Assembly: GCA_937873275.1 (NCBI GenBank)
Contig: CALMRC010000086.1
Coordinates: 1-46,040, forward strand
Direction of reading: 5' to 3'
From: an uncultured Spirochaetota bacterium
GTDB taxonomy: Bacteria > Spirochaetota > Spirochaetia > Treponematales > UBA12059
DNA length: 46,040 nt
Shown: positions 1 to 7,803 of the stretch, one piece after another
How positions within the stretch are numbered: the stretch's first letter is position 1
Layout: the number at the start of each line of letters is the position of its first letter
Program-made: the position numbers and the translations under genes
Notes under the pieces: generated by a model
The model's database searches: none
Told to the model about the DNA's origin: nothing
The model's input: the letters and a program-made list of their open reading frames with translations, nothing else

Positions 1-443
1 GCGCCGACCTCATCGACGTGGGCGGGGAGTCCACCCGGCCCGGGGCGGAACGGACCGCGGGGGAACGGCTCCACGGGACGCTGGGGGCGGAGGGGGTCCG
101 GGGCGAGGCGGCCCGGGGCTTTCCCTCGGCGCTCCGGATCGGGCTGCCCCGTCTCCGGTCGGGCCGGGCCGCCGGACTCTCCCGGAACGACGCCCTGGCC
201 GAGTCCCTCCTGGAGCTCTACGGCACTGTGGAGGACACCTGCGTCCTGGCCCGGGGCGGACCCGGGGGGCTCGACTTCCTCCGGTCCGGCGCCGCGCGCG
301 CGCGGGGCCTGGGGGGCCTCGGAACCGAGGCCGGCCGCGCCGCGGTGCGGGAACTCGACCGGGACTTGGTCGCCCGGAACCTGAGCCCCGGGGGCTGCGC
401 GGACCTCCTGGCGGTGACGAGTTTCCTGGACCGGCTGGAATAA
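1..443 (+). CDS. Partial frame: FolP signature joined to the C-terminal half of CitG/MdcB (triphosphoribosyl-dephospho-CoA synthase)
   Basis: The frame is open from base 3 and runs off the left edge. Its first codons read ADLIDVGGESTRPGAE, the classic dihydropteroate synthase (folate pathway) signature. From about residue 17 the text changes to TAGERL, GVRGEAARGFPSAL, NDALAESLLELYG, EDTCVLARGG and RNLSPGGCADLLAV. These are the C-terminal motifs of CitG/MdcB, which makes the prosthetic-group precursor of citrate or malonate lyase. The N-terminal part of CitG and the rest of FolP are absent. CitG's ARNLSPGGxADLLA tail and the stop at 441-443 are intact. Either two genes have been fused in frame or the left edge is an assembly chimera; the window alone cannot decide. 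The family call for the 3' part is strong. Confidence 0.7.
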   Translation, partial: ADLIDVGGESTRPGAERTAGERLHGTLGAEGVRGEAARGFPSALRIGLPRLRSGRAAGLSRNDALAESLLELYGTVEDTCVLARGGPGGLDFLRSGAARARGLGGLGTEAGRAAVRELDRDLVARNLSPGGCADLLAVTSFLDRLE

Positions 444-562
444 CCCGGATCGGCCGGGACGAAAACCGCCGGGATGCGCGGCATCGGTGAATTAGACGTT
501 ACACCCGGGAGGGAATCCCGATCAAAGCATCCGCGGCTCGAATCCGAACTCGAACCCGGGCA

Positions 563-2092
563 TCACTCCCGGTCCGGGTCGGTTTTCCGCACGAACAGGG
601 CCGATGCCAGAAGCACCGCCGAGAGCGCCAATACCGCGCCCCCCGCCCGCTCCGCGGGTCCCGGGAAGAGGGACGTCACCATCAAGTACGGCCGGGTAGA
701 GGCCCAGGAGATTCCGGCAAGGCCGGCCGCCCCGGCAGCGGCCCGGAGGATCCGGCCGGGCAGGTCCGCGGGCGCGAGGGGAGCGAACCGGAGGCGTCCC
801 CGCACGATCCCGGCCGCGGTGACGCCGCCCAGGTAGAATGCGGCGAGCGCCAGGAGGCCCGCAAGGAACCACATCCCCGCGACGCCGTACCGGATCCGGC
901 TGAACTTGACCGGCGCGAATCCGTTCCAGCGGGACCAGTCTGCCAGGACGACGGCGAATAGGGGCCAGCTTCTCTGGGTATTGGTCAGGATCACGATGCC
1001 GTCCCCGGATTCCGGAACCGAATGGAAGTGGGTCATCCAGCCGTGTCCCTGGCCCCCGTGCCACACCGCCCGGCGGCCGTCGGAGAGAAGCTCCGTGAAG
1101 TGGCCGAACCCGTACGCGTCCGCCACGGCTCCGAAGATGCCCGAAATGACGGACGATTCGGAGTAGAGGGCCCGGACGGAATCGGGAGACAGGACCCCGG
1201 CCCCGTCCCCGCCGGGTACCCGCATCCCGGCTCGGGCGAAGGCCGCAATGTCCCGGACGGTGGTGAACAGGCCCCCGGAACCCTTCTCGGAATACACGTA
1301 GGCGGGGACCGTCCGGCCTTTGAGGTCATGGCCCGAGGCGCCCCGTTCCCGGACCGCCGCGTTCCATTCGTAGGAGGAATCCCCCATGCCCAGGGGCCCG
1401 AGGACCTCCTCGGCCATGTAGTCCGCGAAGGGGCGTCCGGAGACGTTCTCCACGATCAACTCCAGGAGGTTAAAGCCGACGTTGGAATACTCGAAGCCGG
1501 CGCCCGGTTCCCGGTCCATCCGGACCGTGCCGGTCAGGGCTTCCCGGAGATCGGGTTTGGGGGTGCCCGGCGCGTATTCCACCGAGGGGCCCACCGGCCC
1601 GAGGACCATTCCGGCGTCCCCGGAGAGGAGGCCGCGAACGGTGACCTTTTCCTCGTCGAAGGGGGTTTCCGGAAGCCGGAAGTCCCCCAGGTACCGGCTC
1701 GCCGGGGCGTCCAGGTCGATCCGGCCCTCCTCCGCCAATTTCAGGACGCCCCAGGCGGTGACGGACTTGGAGATGGATTCGGCCCGGAAGATCGAGTCCC
1801 GGGTGAGGGGTCGGCCGGACGCCGCGCCTGCGTAGCCGTAGACCGCCTGCCAGACGACTTCGCCCCCCCGGATCAGGGCGATCCCCAGGCCCGGCACGTC
1901 GTACCGGGACAGGAGGCGGGGAATCCGGGCGTCCAGACGGCGGGTGAAGGATTCCACGGTGTCCGAAGGGCTCGGGGCCCGGGATCCGCCGAGGGAGGCG
2001 GCCAGCAGGCCGACCAGGAACACCGCGACCGCCCCTCGGATCAGGACAAGGGCCGGGACATACCGGGTCGTACGGGGTGCGTTTTCGTTCAA
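563..2092 (-). CDS. Membrane-anchored serine hydrolase of the beta-lactamase/PBP4* (class C) family
   Basis: This 509-residue protein has an N-terminal membrane segment (about residues 11-35), then a beta-lactamase-fold domain. The nucleophile motif SxxK is visible as SISKS, and the YxN motif as YSN in FEYSNVGFNLLE. The third motif reads HGGQGHGW, where many relatives have HxG or KTG. The C-terminal 130 residues hold about four hydrophobic helices, an arrangement seen in D-aminopeptidase/esterase-like members with a membrane tail. It probably acts on a peptide, ester or cell-wall substrate outside the membrane; the substrate cannot be read. The start is TTG preceded by AGGAGAGG at a normal distance, and no better ATG lies near. 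It is the last gene of a minus-strand run that may begin at the promoter near 3006-3034. Confidence 0.85.
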   Translation of the reverse strand: MNENAPRTTRYVPALVLIRGAVAVFLVGLLAASLGGSRAPSPSDTVESFTRRLDARIPRLLSRYDVPGLGIALIRGGEVVWQAVYGYAGAASGRPLTRDSIFRAESISKSVTAWGVLKLAEEGRIDLDAPASRYLGDFRLPETPFDEEKVTVRGLLSGDAGMVLGPVGPSVEYAPGTPKPDLREALTGTVRMDREPGAGFEYSNVGFNLLELIVENVSGRPFADYMAEEVLGPLGMGDSSYEWNAAVRERGASGHDLKGRTVPAYVYSEKGSGGLFTTVRDIAAFARAGMRVPGGDGAGVLSPDSVRALYSESSVISGIFGAVADAYGFGHFTELLSDGRRAVWHGGQGHGWMTHFHSVPESGDGIVILTNTQRSWPLFAVVLADWSRWNGFAPVKFSRIRYGVAGMWFLAGLLALAAFYLGGVTAAGIVRGRLRFAPLAPADLPGRILRAAAGAAGLAGISWASTRPYLMVTSLFPGPAERAGGAVLALSAVLLASALFVRKTDPDRE

Positions 2093-2216
2093 GGCTTCCT
2101 CTCCTGGACAGGCCGGCGCCCGGAAGGTTCGGCCGGGCGCCGACGGGGTCGGGAAAACTCGGCGAGAGGACGGCCCGCCGATCCGGCCGGACCGCCCTCC
2201 CCCGATCGCTGCGAAA

Positions 2217-2417
2217 TCAACGGAAGGTCCTCTGGCTGCAGGCGAACTGCCACTCGTCGGCGGTCGCCCGCCCCCGGAACTCCTCCTCGGACGGCGTACG
2301 CCGTGCGGAGAGCCGGGCTTCCGCGGGCCGGATCTCGGTCCCGGTCCGGGCGGTCTCGGACTTGCGAAGGAAGGCCAGAAGGTTCGATATTCGAAGGCTC
2401 AGTGTCATGTCGGTCAT
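2217..2417 (-). CDS. Small hypothetical protein (66 aa or 63 aa)
   Basis: No family is recognised. The frame has G or C at about 85 percent of third codon positions, like the real genes around it and unlike most chance frames in this spacer. The predicted product is soluble and charged, with one short amphipathic stretch (LSLRISNLLAFLRKS) near the N-terminus. Two in-frame ATGs exist. GTGGAG lies too close to the first but about ten bases before the second, at 2406-2408, so the shorter form is more likely. It is followed 125 bases later by the serine hydrolase gene on the same strand. It could still be a chance frame. Confidence 0.4.
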   Translation of the reverse strand: MTDMTLSLRISNLLAFLRKSETARTGTEIRPAEARLSARRTPSEEEFRGRATADEWQFACSQRTFR

Positions 2418-2806
2418 GCTCCACGTCTTGAAAGGAAGCGATTCCAGGCTTCCCCCTGCGCCGGAGCGCGGGGAATTCCCCGAACCGAAGGGAGCGCGGG
2501 AGGGGGCGGGCGGTCCGATTCGCGTTCGCGGATAGGACGGCCTTGAACCGCTCGGCCGCGCGGCCGGGATCCGTCGGGCATGAGGATTCGCCTCGGAAAA
2601 CCGTGCGCGAATTCCGTCTTGACGCCCGTCAAGGCGAAGACGATCCGGCGATCGGTTGTCCGTGAGGCGCTCGGGAAGGCTGTCTACGGTTCAGGTTACG
2701 CGGTAAGGGGCGTCCGCTCCCGGTTCAACGCTCGTCGATCGAAGCGGTGTCCCTTCGCGTTCCCGGACGGCTTGAGCGATCCGATCGGACCGCCGTGCCT
2801 CCCGAG
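2418..2806. other. Spacer without a convincing gene
   Basis: About 390 bases with no frame I can support. A plus-strand frame at 2580-2840 has weaker third-position GC than the neighbouring genes and no recognisable motif. If the minus-strand promoter at 3006-3034 is active, this stretch would lie inside a long leader between the 15-residue peptide frame and the small gene at 2217-2417. I see no strong hairpin with a T tract. Confidence 0.5.
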
Positions 2807-2854
2807 CTACATGCCCAGGACGGGGGTGGAGGGGCAGTAATCGCAGAAAATCAT
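2807..2854 (-). CDS. Candidate 15-residue peptide with a CxxC motif
   Basis: The frame encodes MIFCDYCPSTPVLGM and a TAG stop. It would escape normal gene calling. The reason to list it is the start context: AAAAAAGGAG lies eight bases before the ATG, one of the best ribosome binding sites in the window, and a TTGACA-type promoter sits about 150 bases upstream on the same strand. The two cysteines in CDYC could bind a metal or be redox active, or the frame may simply be a translated leader for downstream genes. No homologue is known to me. Because it is so short, coding potential rests only on the initiation signal. Confidence 0.35.
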   Translation of the reverse strand: MIFCDYCPSTPVLGM

Positions 2855-3005
2855 GTAATTCGCTCCTTTTTTACCGTGCGCGAAAGGGCGGCATCCTTCC
2901 GCCCTGCGAGGCACCGCTTCGTTCCCCCCATGGGAACCGGCGCATGACCTCGGGGACCATCCCGGTGCGGACCCGTCCGGGCTCCGCGGCGCACGATGTC
3001 CGGAA

Positions 3006-3034
3006 ACGATATCGAACTCTTCAAAGGATGTCAA
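3006..3034 (-). promoter_or_regulatory. Sigma-70-type promoter, TTGACA - 17 - TATCGT
   Basis: On the minus strand a perfect -35 hexamer (3029-3034) is followed by a 17-base spacer and TATCGT (3006-3011). Transcription would start near 3000 and run leftward through the 15-residue peptide frame and the small gene toward the serine hydrolase. The same -10 variant, TATCGT, occurs in the promoter before the DinB-like gene at 41743-41748. Confidence 0.6.
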
Positions 3035-3090
3035 GAAGTCGAGATTTTTTTATTCAATAACGAGAACGGGTACGAATTTGCCTCGACTTC
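3035..3090. promoter_or_regulatory. Inverted repeat with 9-base arms abutting the -35 box
   Basis: GAAGTCGAG (3035-3043) and CTCGACTTC (3082-3090) are exact reverse complements separated by 38 bases. One arm touches the TTGACA box and the other lies just after the stop of the gene ending at 3092. There is no T tract after a stem, so a simple terminator is unlikely; an operator or a processing hairpin is possible. Confidence 0.35.
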
Positions 3091-3091
3091 C

Positions 3092-3514
3092 TCATTTCTT
3101 CTTCTTGGCCTTCGAGGCGGACGCCGAACTTTTGTCCTTCAGGGCCTTGAATTCCTTGGAGCCGGGTTTGATCCCCAGTTCCTTGGCCACGAAGCCCCAG
3201 CCCTTCGCCTTGTTTTTCTTGTACACGTCCACCACCGTGCCGACCGGCTTGCCCGAGAGGCTGGAAAGGGCCGCGACCAGGTAGACCTCCGCCGGCTGGA
3301 ATCCCTGGGAGAGGACGACCTGGATCTGGGTCTTCGGGACGCCCCACTGGAGGCTGACCTCGGCGGTGAATCCCGGGAGATCGACCCGAGCGGACGCCCC
3401 GATCTCGTTCAGGGACGCCTCGAGCCCGGAATCGCCGAGTCCGAAGGAAATCGTCTGGGCGCCCGCGACGGCGGCGGCCAGGACCAGTACGAGAAGAACT
3501 GCGCGCTTGGGCAT
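3092..3514 (-). CDS. Small secreted protein of unknown function
   Basis: The 140-residue product begins with a clear signal peptide (MPKRAVLLVLVLAAAVAGA, cleavage expected near AGA-QT). The mature part has one conserved-looking segment, residues 95-120, with GWGFVAKELGIKPGSKEFKALK, and ends in a lysine-rich tail (KAKKKK). I recall similar GIKPGSKEFxALK tails in small periplasmic proteins of unknown role, but cannot name a family. The ATG is preceded by GGGAGG at a good distance. The gene stands alone with its own promoter at 3586-3614. The product is probably periplasmic; the function is unknown. Confidence 0.7.
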   Translation of the reverse strand: MPKRAVLLVLVLAAAVAGAQTISFGLGDSGLEASLNEIGASARVDLPGFTAEVSLQWGVPKTQIQVVLSQGFQPAEVYLVAALSSLSGKPVGTVVDVYKKNKAKGWGFVAKELGIKPGSKEFKALKDKSSASASKAKKKK

Positions 3515-3585
3515 GGAAACCTCCCTACGGGGCCGACCCGGCTCGCCGGGATCGCGGCGGCGCGGGGGACATCCCGGACAGGGAA

Positions 3586-3614
3586 AGTATAGCTCGAAAC
3601 CCGGCCGGATCCAA
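3586..3614 (-). promoter_or_regulatory. Sigma-70-type promoter, TTGGAT - 17 - TATACT
   Basis: The -10 hexamer TATACT (3586-3591) matches the consensus at five of six positions and sits 17 bases from TTGGAT (3609-3614). It lies about 75 bases before the start of the small secreted protein gene on the same strand and is the only good promoter match in that gap. Confidence 0.5.
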
Positions 3615-3629
3615 ACGCCCGGCCCGATC

Positions 3630-4820
3630 CTACGCCGGTTTTTCCCGGACTCCGCGCCGGGTCGCGAGCACCAGGGCGCAGGCCGCGACGACGCACCCCA
3701 GCCCGAGTCCCAGCGCCGTGAACGCCGTCGGGAACCCGTGCAGGTCGATCCACCGGCCCAGGAGGGGGGTCAGTACCCCGCTACCCTCCATGCCCGCGAA
3801 GAAATAGATTCCGAGAACCGTCGAGCGGAGGCTTTCCGGGACGCGGCCGACGAGGTAGGCCTCCGCGGCGGGCATGCGCACGTAGGGCACGGCGCCGAGC
3901 ACGGCCAGGAACAGGAAGAAGCCGAAACCGTAGGGGATCCGAGGCAGGGCCAGGAGCCCCGCCACGGCGGCGAAGGCCGCGGCCGCGGCCACCCGCTTGC
4001 GGCCGAACCGGTCCGCCAGGCGGCCCCCCAGGGGGGCGGCCCAGATCCCGCCGGAGAAATACAGGGCCAGGAGCGCCGCCGCGGTCCGCTCCGAGGCGCC
4101 CTGCGCGTCCACGAGGTAGAGGGTCAGGAAGGAACCCGCGGACGCCAGGACCGCGCCCATGGCCGTCACCATCAGGATGAAGGCCCCGAGCTCCAGGACC
4201 GCGCCGGAAGGGAGCCTCTCCCGGACCGCTCCCTCCGTAGAGACCGCCGCGACCGGACCGCCCAGGGACTGCCGGACGCAGACCCGGTGAATGAAGAACC
4301 CCAGCAGGACCACGGGGACGGAAAACGCCAGGAAGGTCCCCCGCCACCCCAGGGCCGGGGCGGCCGCCGCCCCCAGGAGGGGCGCCGCGAAATAGCTAGC
4401 GCTGCCCCCCACCACGTGAAGCCCCAGGGCGCGTCCCCGCCGATCCTCGTCCACCGCCGAGGTGATCAGGGGAGAGGCCGCGGGATGGTACCCGCCGCCC
4501 AGGACTCCCATGAGGACCAGGGAAACCAGGAGCGGGACGTATCCCGAGGACAGGCCCAGCAGGAGTCCCGCGGCCCCGACTCCCGCGATGCCGGCGGTCA
4601 GCACGGCCCTCGCCCCGATCCGGTCGGCCAGACGCCCCGCGGGGACCTGACCGAACCCGTAGGACAGGTTGAAGGCCGCCAGGACCATCCCCACCCGGGA
4701 ATAGGATAGCCCCAGATCGTCCCGGAGGAAGGGCAAGAGGGGGGTGATCAGGGCGGTCAGTACGTGGTGGCTGAAGTGGGCGAGCGTCAGGAGGAGGACG
4801 GTCCGGCGGGAGGCGCGCAT
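3630..4820 (-). CDS. MFS transporter
   Basis: A major facilitator superfamily carrier of about 396 residues with twelve hydrophobic segments. The loop 2-3 signature is present as GRLADRIGARAVL and its repeat in the second half as GGRLADRFGRKRV. N-terminal text such as AHFSHHVLTALITPLLPFLRDDLGLSYS resembles the fosmidomycin-resistance (Fsr) branch of drug exporters, but substrate cannot be assigned from sequence alone. I chose the ATG at 4818-4820, directly before helix 1. An in-frame TTG at 4854-4856 would add twelve residues and has no ribosome binding site. The gene is monocistronic in appearance, with 90 bases to its downstream neighbour. Confidence 0.85.
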   Translation of the reverse strand: MRASRRTVLLLTLAHFSHHVLTALITPLLPFLRDDLGLSYSRVGMVLAAFNLSYGFGQVPAGRLADRIGARAVLTAGIAGVGAAGLLLGLSSGYVPLLVSLVLMGVLGGGYHPAASPLITSAVDEDRRGRALGLHVVGGSASYFAAPLLGAAAAPALGWRGTFLAFSVPVVLLGFFIHRVCVRQSLGGPVAAVSTEGAVRERLPSGAVLELGAFILMVTAMGAVLASAGSFLTLYLVDAQGASERTAAALLALYFSGGIWAAPLGGRLADRFGRKRVAAAAAFAAVAGLLALPRIPYGFGFFLFLAVLGAVPYVRMPAAEAYLVGRVPESLRSTVLGIYFFAGMEGSGVLTPLLGRWIDLHGFPTAFTALGLGLGCVVAACALVLATRRGVREKPA

Positions 4821-4910
4821 GCCGTCATTGTAGGGGGAAACCCGAGGCGCGTCCAATGTCGACTAGCCCGGCGGAGCGGCGGACGGGGATCCGGCGGAAG
4901 ACTCGCGCCC

Positions 4911-6497
4911 CTATCGCTTCAGGCACCGTGCGGCGGCGATCCTGCCCGTCATGATCGCGGTGGGACCTCCCGCCGGGCTGTAGACCCACTTGCCCGCGGC
5001 GTACACGTCGGGCAGGGGGGTCTTCACGGAATCGGCCATGCGGAACATGCTCTTCGTGACGGGAATGTCGCCCTCGAAGGACCAGCCCACGATGGAACCT
5101 TCCGAACTGCCCACCCGGGAACGGATCGAAAGGGGGGAGGAGGAAAACCGGAACAGGATCCTCTCCTCGAGGCCGGGATAGATGCTCGACGAGATCGTCG
5201 CGAGGATCTCGTCCTCGAATCTCCGCTTGAATTCGTCGTACCATCCGTCCGCCCGGATCCTCTCGGTGAGTTCATAGTCGAAGAGCGCGCTGATGACGAG
5301 TCCCGTCCTGCCCGGGGGCGCCGCGTCCGGATCCCGCAGGGCCGGGATCGAGATCTCGAAGGTATTGTACCGGCAGAACCGTTTCAGCCACTCGAGCACC
5401 TCCTCCTTCCGGATCGTCTCCCGGCGATGGAGGAGTCCCTCGAGTTCGGAGGTATGGATGTCCCCGAGCCCTCTCCGGTCGGGGGTGTAGAAGACGTGTC
5501 CCCCGGCCCTCTCCCCGAACCATTCCGGCGGAAGATCCGCGGCCAGGAACACGGAGAACACGGACTCGGCGCCCTTGTGCCGGAGAATCTTTTCCCGGCT
5601 CCGGGCGAACGGTGCCCGTTCCCGCTCCCCGAACCCCGAATCGTCGGTGACCTCGTACAAGGTCTTCAAGTCGCCGGCCCAGATCATCTTCTTGTACCGG
5701 TAGGCGCCGCCCGCGGAGTCGGTGACGGTTTTTCCCCGGGGGTCGACGCGGACGATTTCCGTCCGGACCCGTACTTCGCCCCCGCGCTCGGAGATCGCGT
5801 CGACCAGCTTTCGGATGAACGCCCCGACCCCGCCTTTGGGGTAGATGTAATCGTTGTAGAGCGCGAAATAGCTCAAGGCGAAGAAGACCGGCGTCTTCCG
5901 GAAGAAATGCTGGCCGATGATGTCCTTCAACGACCGGTTGGAGGAGATGGAATCGAGGTATTCCTCGAAGGGGGTGTCCATCCTGGAAATGCGGTACATC
6001 GTCCGCAGGAAGCGGACGGCCCACGCCAGGACCGAGGGGGCCAGGGTGAGCGGGTTTTTCTTCTTCTTCGAGAACAGGGGGTTGTCGACGCCGTAGAGGA
6101 CCTTCATGTCCTCCACGATGTCACGGATCGCCCGGACGATACCGTCCACCTCGGATTCGCTACCGGGATACAAGCCCTTGAGCAGGGCGGAGTATTCGTA
6201 CAGGCTCTCCTCCCCCCGGACGGTGAGGATCCTGTCCTCGATCCCCAGGGAGATGGGGTTCGGAAGGACATCGATGTCGAGCCCGAATTCCTTGATGAGG
6301 GGCTTCACGAGCCCGGCGTTGACCAGGGCCCGGGCGCCGCCCTCGAACCGGAATCCGTCCCGCTCGAAGGAGTTCATCAGACCGCCGCAGTGCTCGTTCT
6401 TTTCCAGGAGGAGCACGTCCCGGCCCTTGTGCGCCAGACTCAGGGCGGCCGTCAGCCCCGCGATGCCGCCTCCGACCACGATGACGTCTCTGACCAT
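4911..6497 (-). CDS. FAD-dependent oxidoreductase of the phytoene desaturase / retinol saturase (CrtI-like) family
   Basis: The 528-residue protein opens with the dinucleotide-binding fold VIVVGGGIAGLTAA, followed by the flavin-contact motif LLLEKNEHCGGLMNSF. The C-terminus has the matching flavin motif DVYAAGKWVYSPAGGP, ending in MTGRIAAARCLKR. This layout is typical of CrtI-like desaturases, isomerases and reductases. Near neighbours in other genomes are carotenoid enzymes, but no other carotenoid gene lies here, so the substrate is open. The start at 6497 is chosen because GGAGAT lies five bases before the ATG; the upstream continuation of the frame belongs to a decayed ATPase gene. It is flanked by an MFS gene on the same strand with no sign of shared regulation. 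Confidence 0.85.
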   Translation of the reverse strand: MVRDVIVVGGGIAGLTAALSLAHKGRDVLLLEKNEHCGGLMNSFERDGFRFEGGARALVNAGLVKPLIKEFGLDIDVLPNPISLGIEDRILTVRGEESLYEYSALLKGLYPGSESEVDGIVRAIRDIVEDMKVLYGVDNPLFSKKKKNPLTLAPSVLAWAVRFLRTMYRISRMDTPFEEYLDSISSNRSLKDIIGQHFFRKTPVFFALSYFALYNDYIYPKGGVGAFIRKLVDAISERGGEVRVRTEIVRVDPRGKTVTDSAGGAYRYKKMIWAGDLKTLYEVTDDSGFGERERAPFARSREKILRHKGAESVFSVFLAADLPPEWFGERAGGHVFYTPDRRGLGDIHTSELEGLLHRRETIRKEEVLEWLKRFCRYNTFEISIPALRDPDAAPPGRTGLVISALFDYELTERIRADGWYDEFKRRFEDEILATISSSIYPGLEERILFRFSSSPLSIRSRVGSSEGSIVGWSFEGDIPVTKSMFRMADSVKTPLPDVYAAGKWVYSPAGGPTAIMTGRIAAARCLKR

Positions 6498-6529
6498 AGG
6501 ATCTCCATTCGGCTCCGGCGTACCGGATT

Positions 6530-6890
6530 GGTTCCCCAAAGTATAAAGCCTCGGCGTCGTTTCGTCTCGAGCGGTTCGAGGTACGTCTTTACCGTCTTGA
6601 CCGGCACCTCCGCCTCCTTGCCGAGGGGGTTGATGAAGGAATCGGGGAAGAGCCCGGCCGCCGAGGAGGATCCGCTCGGTGCCCTGTCCAGTCCGAGCCT
6701 GCGCCTCCCGTCCGAACCGGCCGGCATCCCGCAGATATCGGAAACAGGTCTTGCTGTCCAGCAGGTCTACGAACCACGAGGGTCCGAGTCCCGGGCCTTT
6801 CAGCCGGGCGCTTCTTCCGGTCTGCCGGGAGCTGAGGAGGAACAAGGAACGAGGGACGGGTTGGATTTCTCTCCGGATTATGATGCCCAA
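6530..6890 (-). pseudogene. Decayed AAA ATPase of the DUF4143 type
   Basis: Reading leftward, one frame carries FLLSSRQTGRSARL, a damaged Walker A region (relatives have GPRQTGKST), then WFVDLLDSKTCFRYLRD, matching the conserved IDLLD segment. It then jumps to LLGGRALPRFLH, matching a motif found about 100 residues later in intact proteins. A second frame continues with FINPLGKEAEVPVKTVKTYLEPLE, like the helix-turn-helix-like segment of DUF4143. Walker B and most of the middle are missing. So this is a gene of about 400 codons reduced by internal deletions and at least one frameshift. Such ATPases are often multicopy and linked to mobile or defence loci. Confidence 0.6.
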
Positions 6891-7078
6891 ATACCTGGTG
6901 GTTTGGCATCGTATTAAAGAGGTTCACATCTCGGGGACGGAAGAGTTGAACAAGGGTTGGCCGATTTCGAATAGGATGATGTATATATATTCTTCAAGAA
7001 ATGATTTTCGAGAGTGCTTCCAAAACCTGAGTATGCAGAAAGGCCGGAGGCCGCGTACGCCCGAAAATCGGAGGACCC

Positions 7079-7465
7079 ATGGACTTCGAGTGCCGCACGG
7101 CGAAGGATATCCTGCGGGTGACGCTTTCCGGCACCTGGCTTCCGGGCAGCCAGGAAGCCGGCAGCCGGAAGGTGGAGGATGCCCTCGTCCGGGCGATGGA
7201 ATCCGATCCCGCGACCCGGAAGATCCTGGTGGACTGCCTTGAACTGGACTATGGATCGGGGAACAGCTTCCTCAATCCTTTCGTGGCGGCGCTGGGAAAG
7301 CGTTTCGAATTGACCGGGCATTCCGATCTGGAGCTTGCGATTTCCGCGAAAGGCCGTACCGCCGATGCCGTCCTGAGCCTGATGGATGCGTCCGGTTTCA
7401 AGCAGGTACTGGGGTTTCGGGGGGTATTCGAATCGGTCGAAGACGCCGTTAAGGTACTGTCATAG
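7079..7465 (+). CDS. STAS-domain-like protein
   Basis: The 128-residue product resembles single-domain STAS proteins (anti-sigma-factor-antagonist fold). A beta strand and loop KILVDCLELDYGSGNSFLNPFVAAL sit where such proteins have D-S-S-G-L. The C-terminal half, ELAISAKGRTADAVLSLMDASGFKQVLG, follows the usual pattern up to the final SVEDAVKVL. The phosphorylatable serine motif is not the standard one, so partner-switching activity is uncertain. The ATG has GGAGG four bases upstream. No anti-sigma kinase gene is adjacent; the nearest GHKL ATPase is the fusion protein at 18594. The upstream spacer (6891-7078) is AT-rich around 6980 and may hold its promoter, but no clean match was found. Confidence 0.5.
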   Translation: MDFECRTAKDILRVTLSGTWLPGSQEAGSRKVEDALVRAMESDPATRKILVDCLELDYGSGNSFLNPFVAALGKRFELTGHSDLELAISAKGRTADAVLSLMDASGFKQVLGFRGVFESVEDAVKVLS

Positions 7466-7637
7466 GAGTCGATCGATTAGGTTGTCGGACTATGCTAAAC
7501 AGGTCGCGGCCCTCCAAGGCCGTCTCGTCGATTCGGCCGTTCCCGTCCACCATCTTCCGACAGGACGGCATGCCCAGATGGATCAGTTCCGGGGAAGTTT
7601 TGCCCCGCCGCTTCGTCGTGATTTCTTTGTGAGGCAT
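7449..7637 (-). CDS. Possible small protein or gene remnant (62 aa)
   Basis: The frame starts with MPHKEITTKRRGKTSPELIH and has high third-position GC over its first 50 codons, which then fades. There is only a weak GGACGG before the ATG. It overlaps the end of the STAS-like gene by 17 bases on the opposite strand, and its first codons lie inside one unit of a 26-base direct repeat, whose second unit sits just upstream. I cannot assign a family. It is best viewed as a possible remnant. Confidence 0.22.
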   Translation of the reverse strand: MPHKEITTKRRGKTSPELIHLGMPSCRKMVDGNGRIDETALEGRDLFSIVRQPNRSTPMTVP

Positions 7638-7668
7638 CCGTCCTTCGTCGTGATTTAGTTTTGAGGCA
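7611..7668. repeat. Two imperfect 26-base direct repeats, 32-base period
   Basis: CTTCGTCGTGATTT plus a variable centre plus TTTGTGAGGCA / TTTTGAGGCA occurs at 7611-7636 and 7643-7668. The copies differ at only a few central bases. They lie in the 446-base spacer before the sigma-54 activator gene. They may be a small duplication or a binding-site pair. Confidence 0.5.
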
Positions 7669-7746
7669 ACGGGGCGTTCCGAAAACGGCAACTCAGGATT
7701 CTCCCGAGCTGTCCTGAACTGCACCGAGCTATCGGGAAGTGGTTTG

Positions 7747-7761
7747 GTACATTTTTTGTAC
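7747..7761. promoter_or_regulatory. Inverted repeat GTACA-TTTTT-TGTAC
   Basis: Five-base arms flank a run of T, forming a symmetric 15-base site in the leader of the sigma-54 activator gene. It could be an operator half-site pair; its partner protein is unknown. Confidence 0.3.
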
Positions 7762-7773
7762 AGTGGGGGGGCG

Positions 7774-7803
7774 ATTCGTTCACAACGAAATTCCTGAACG
7801 AAT
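7774..7803. promoter_or_regulatory. Inverted repeat with perfect 9-base arms upstream of the activator gene
   Basis: ATTCGTTCA (7774-7782) and TGAACGAAT (7795-7803) are exact reverse complements 12 bases apart, about 110 bases before the activator start. No T tract follows, so a terminator is unlikely. The size and symmetry suit a dimeric regulator, perhaps autoregulation by the PrpR-like protein, although the sequence differs from the TGCGG sites before the catabolic operon. Confidence 0.4.

Noticed and set aside
2580-2840. 86-codon plus-strand frame as a gene
   Set aside because: Third-position GC is lower than in real genes here, there is no ribosome binding site, and it shows no recognisable motif.
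3035-3090. Intrinsic terminator for the small secreted protein gene
   Set aside because: The loop would be 38 bases and no T tract follows the second arm; the T run lies inside the loop.
4764-6917. Very long plus-strand open frame opposite the MFS and flavoprotein genes
   Set aside because: It is the mirror of well-supported minus-strand genes. Its translation is low-complexity Arg/Gly/Pro/Asp text with no motif, as expected from high third-position GC.
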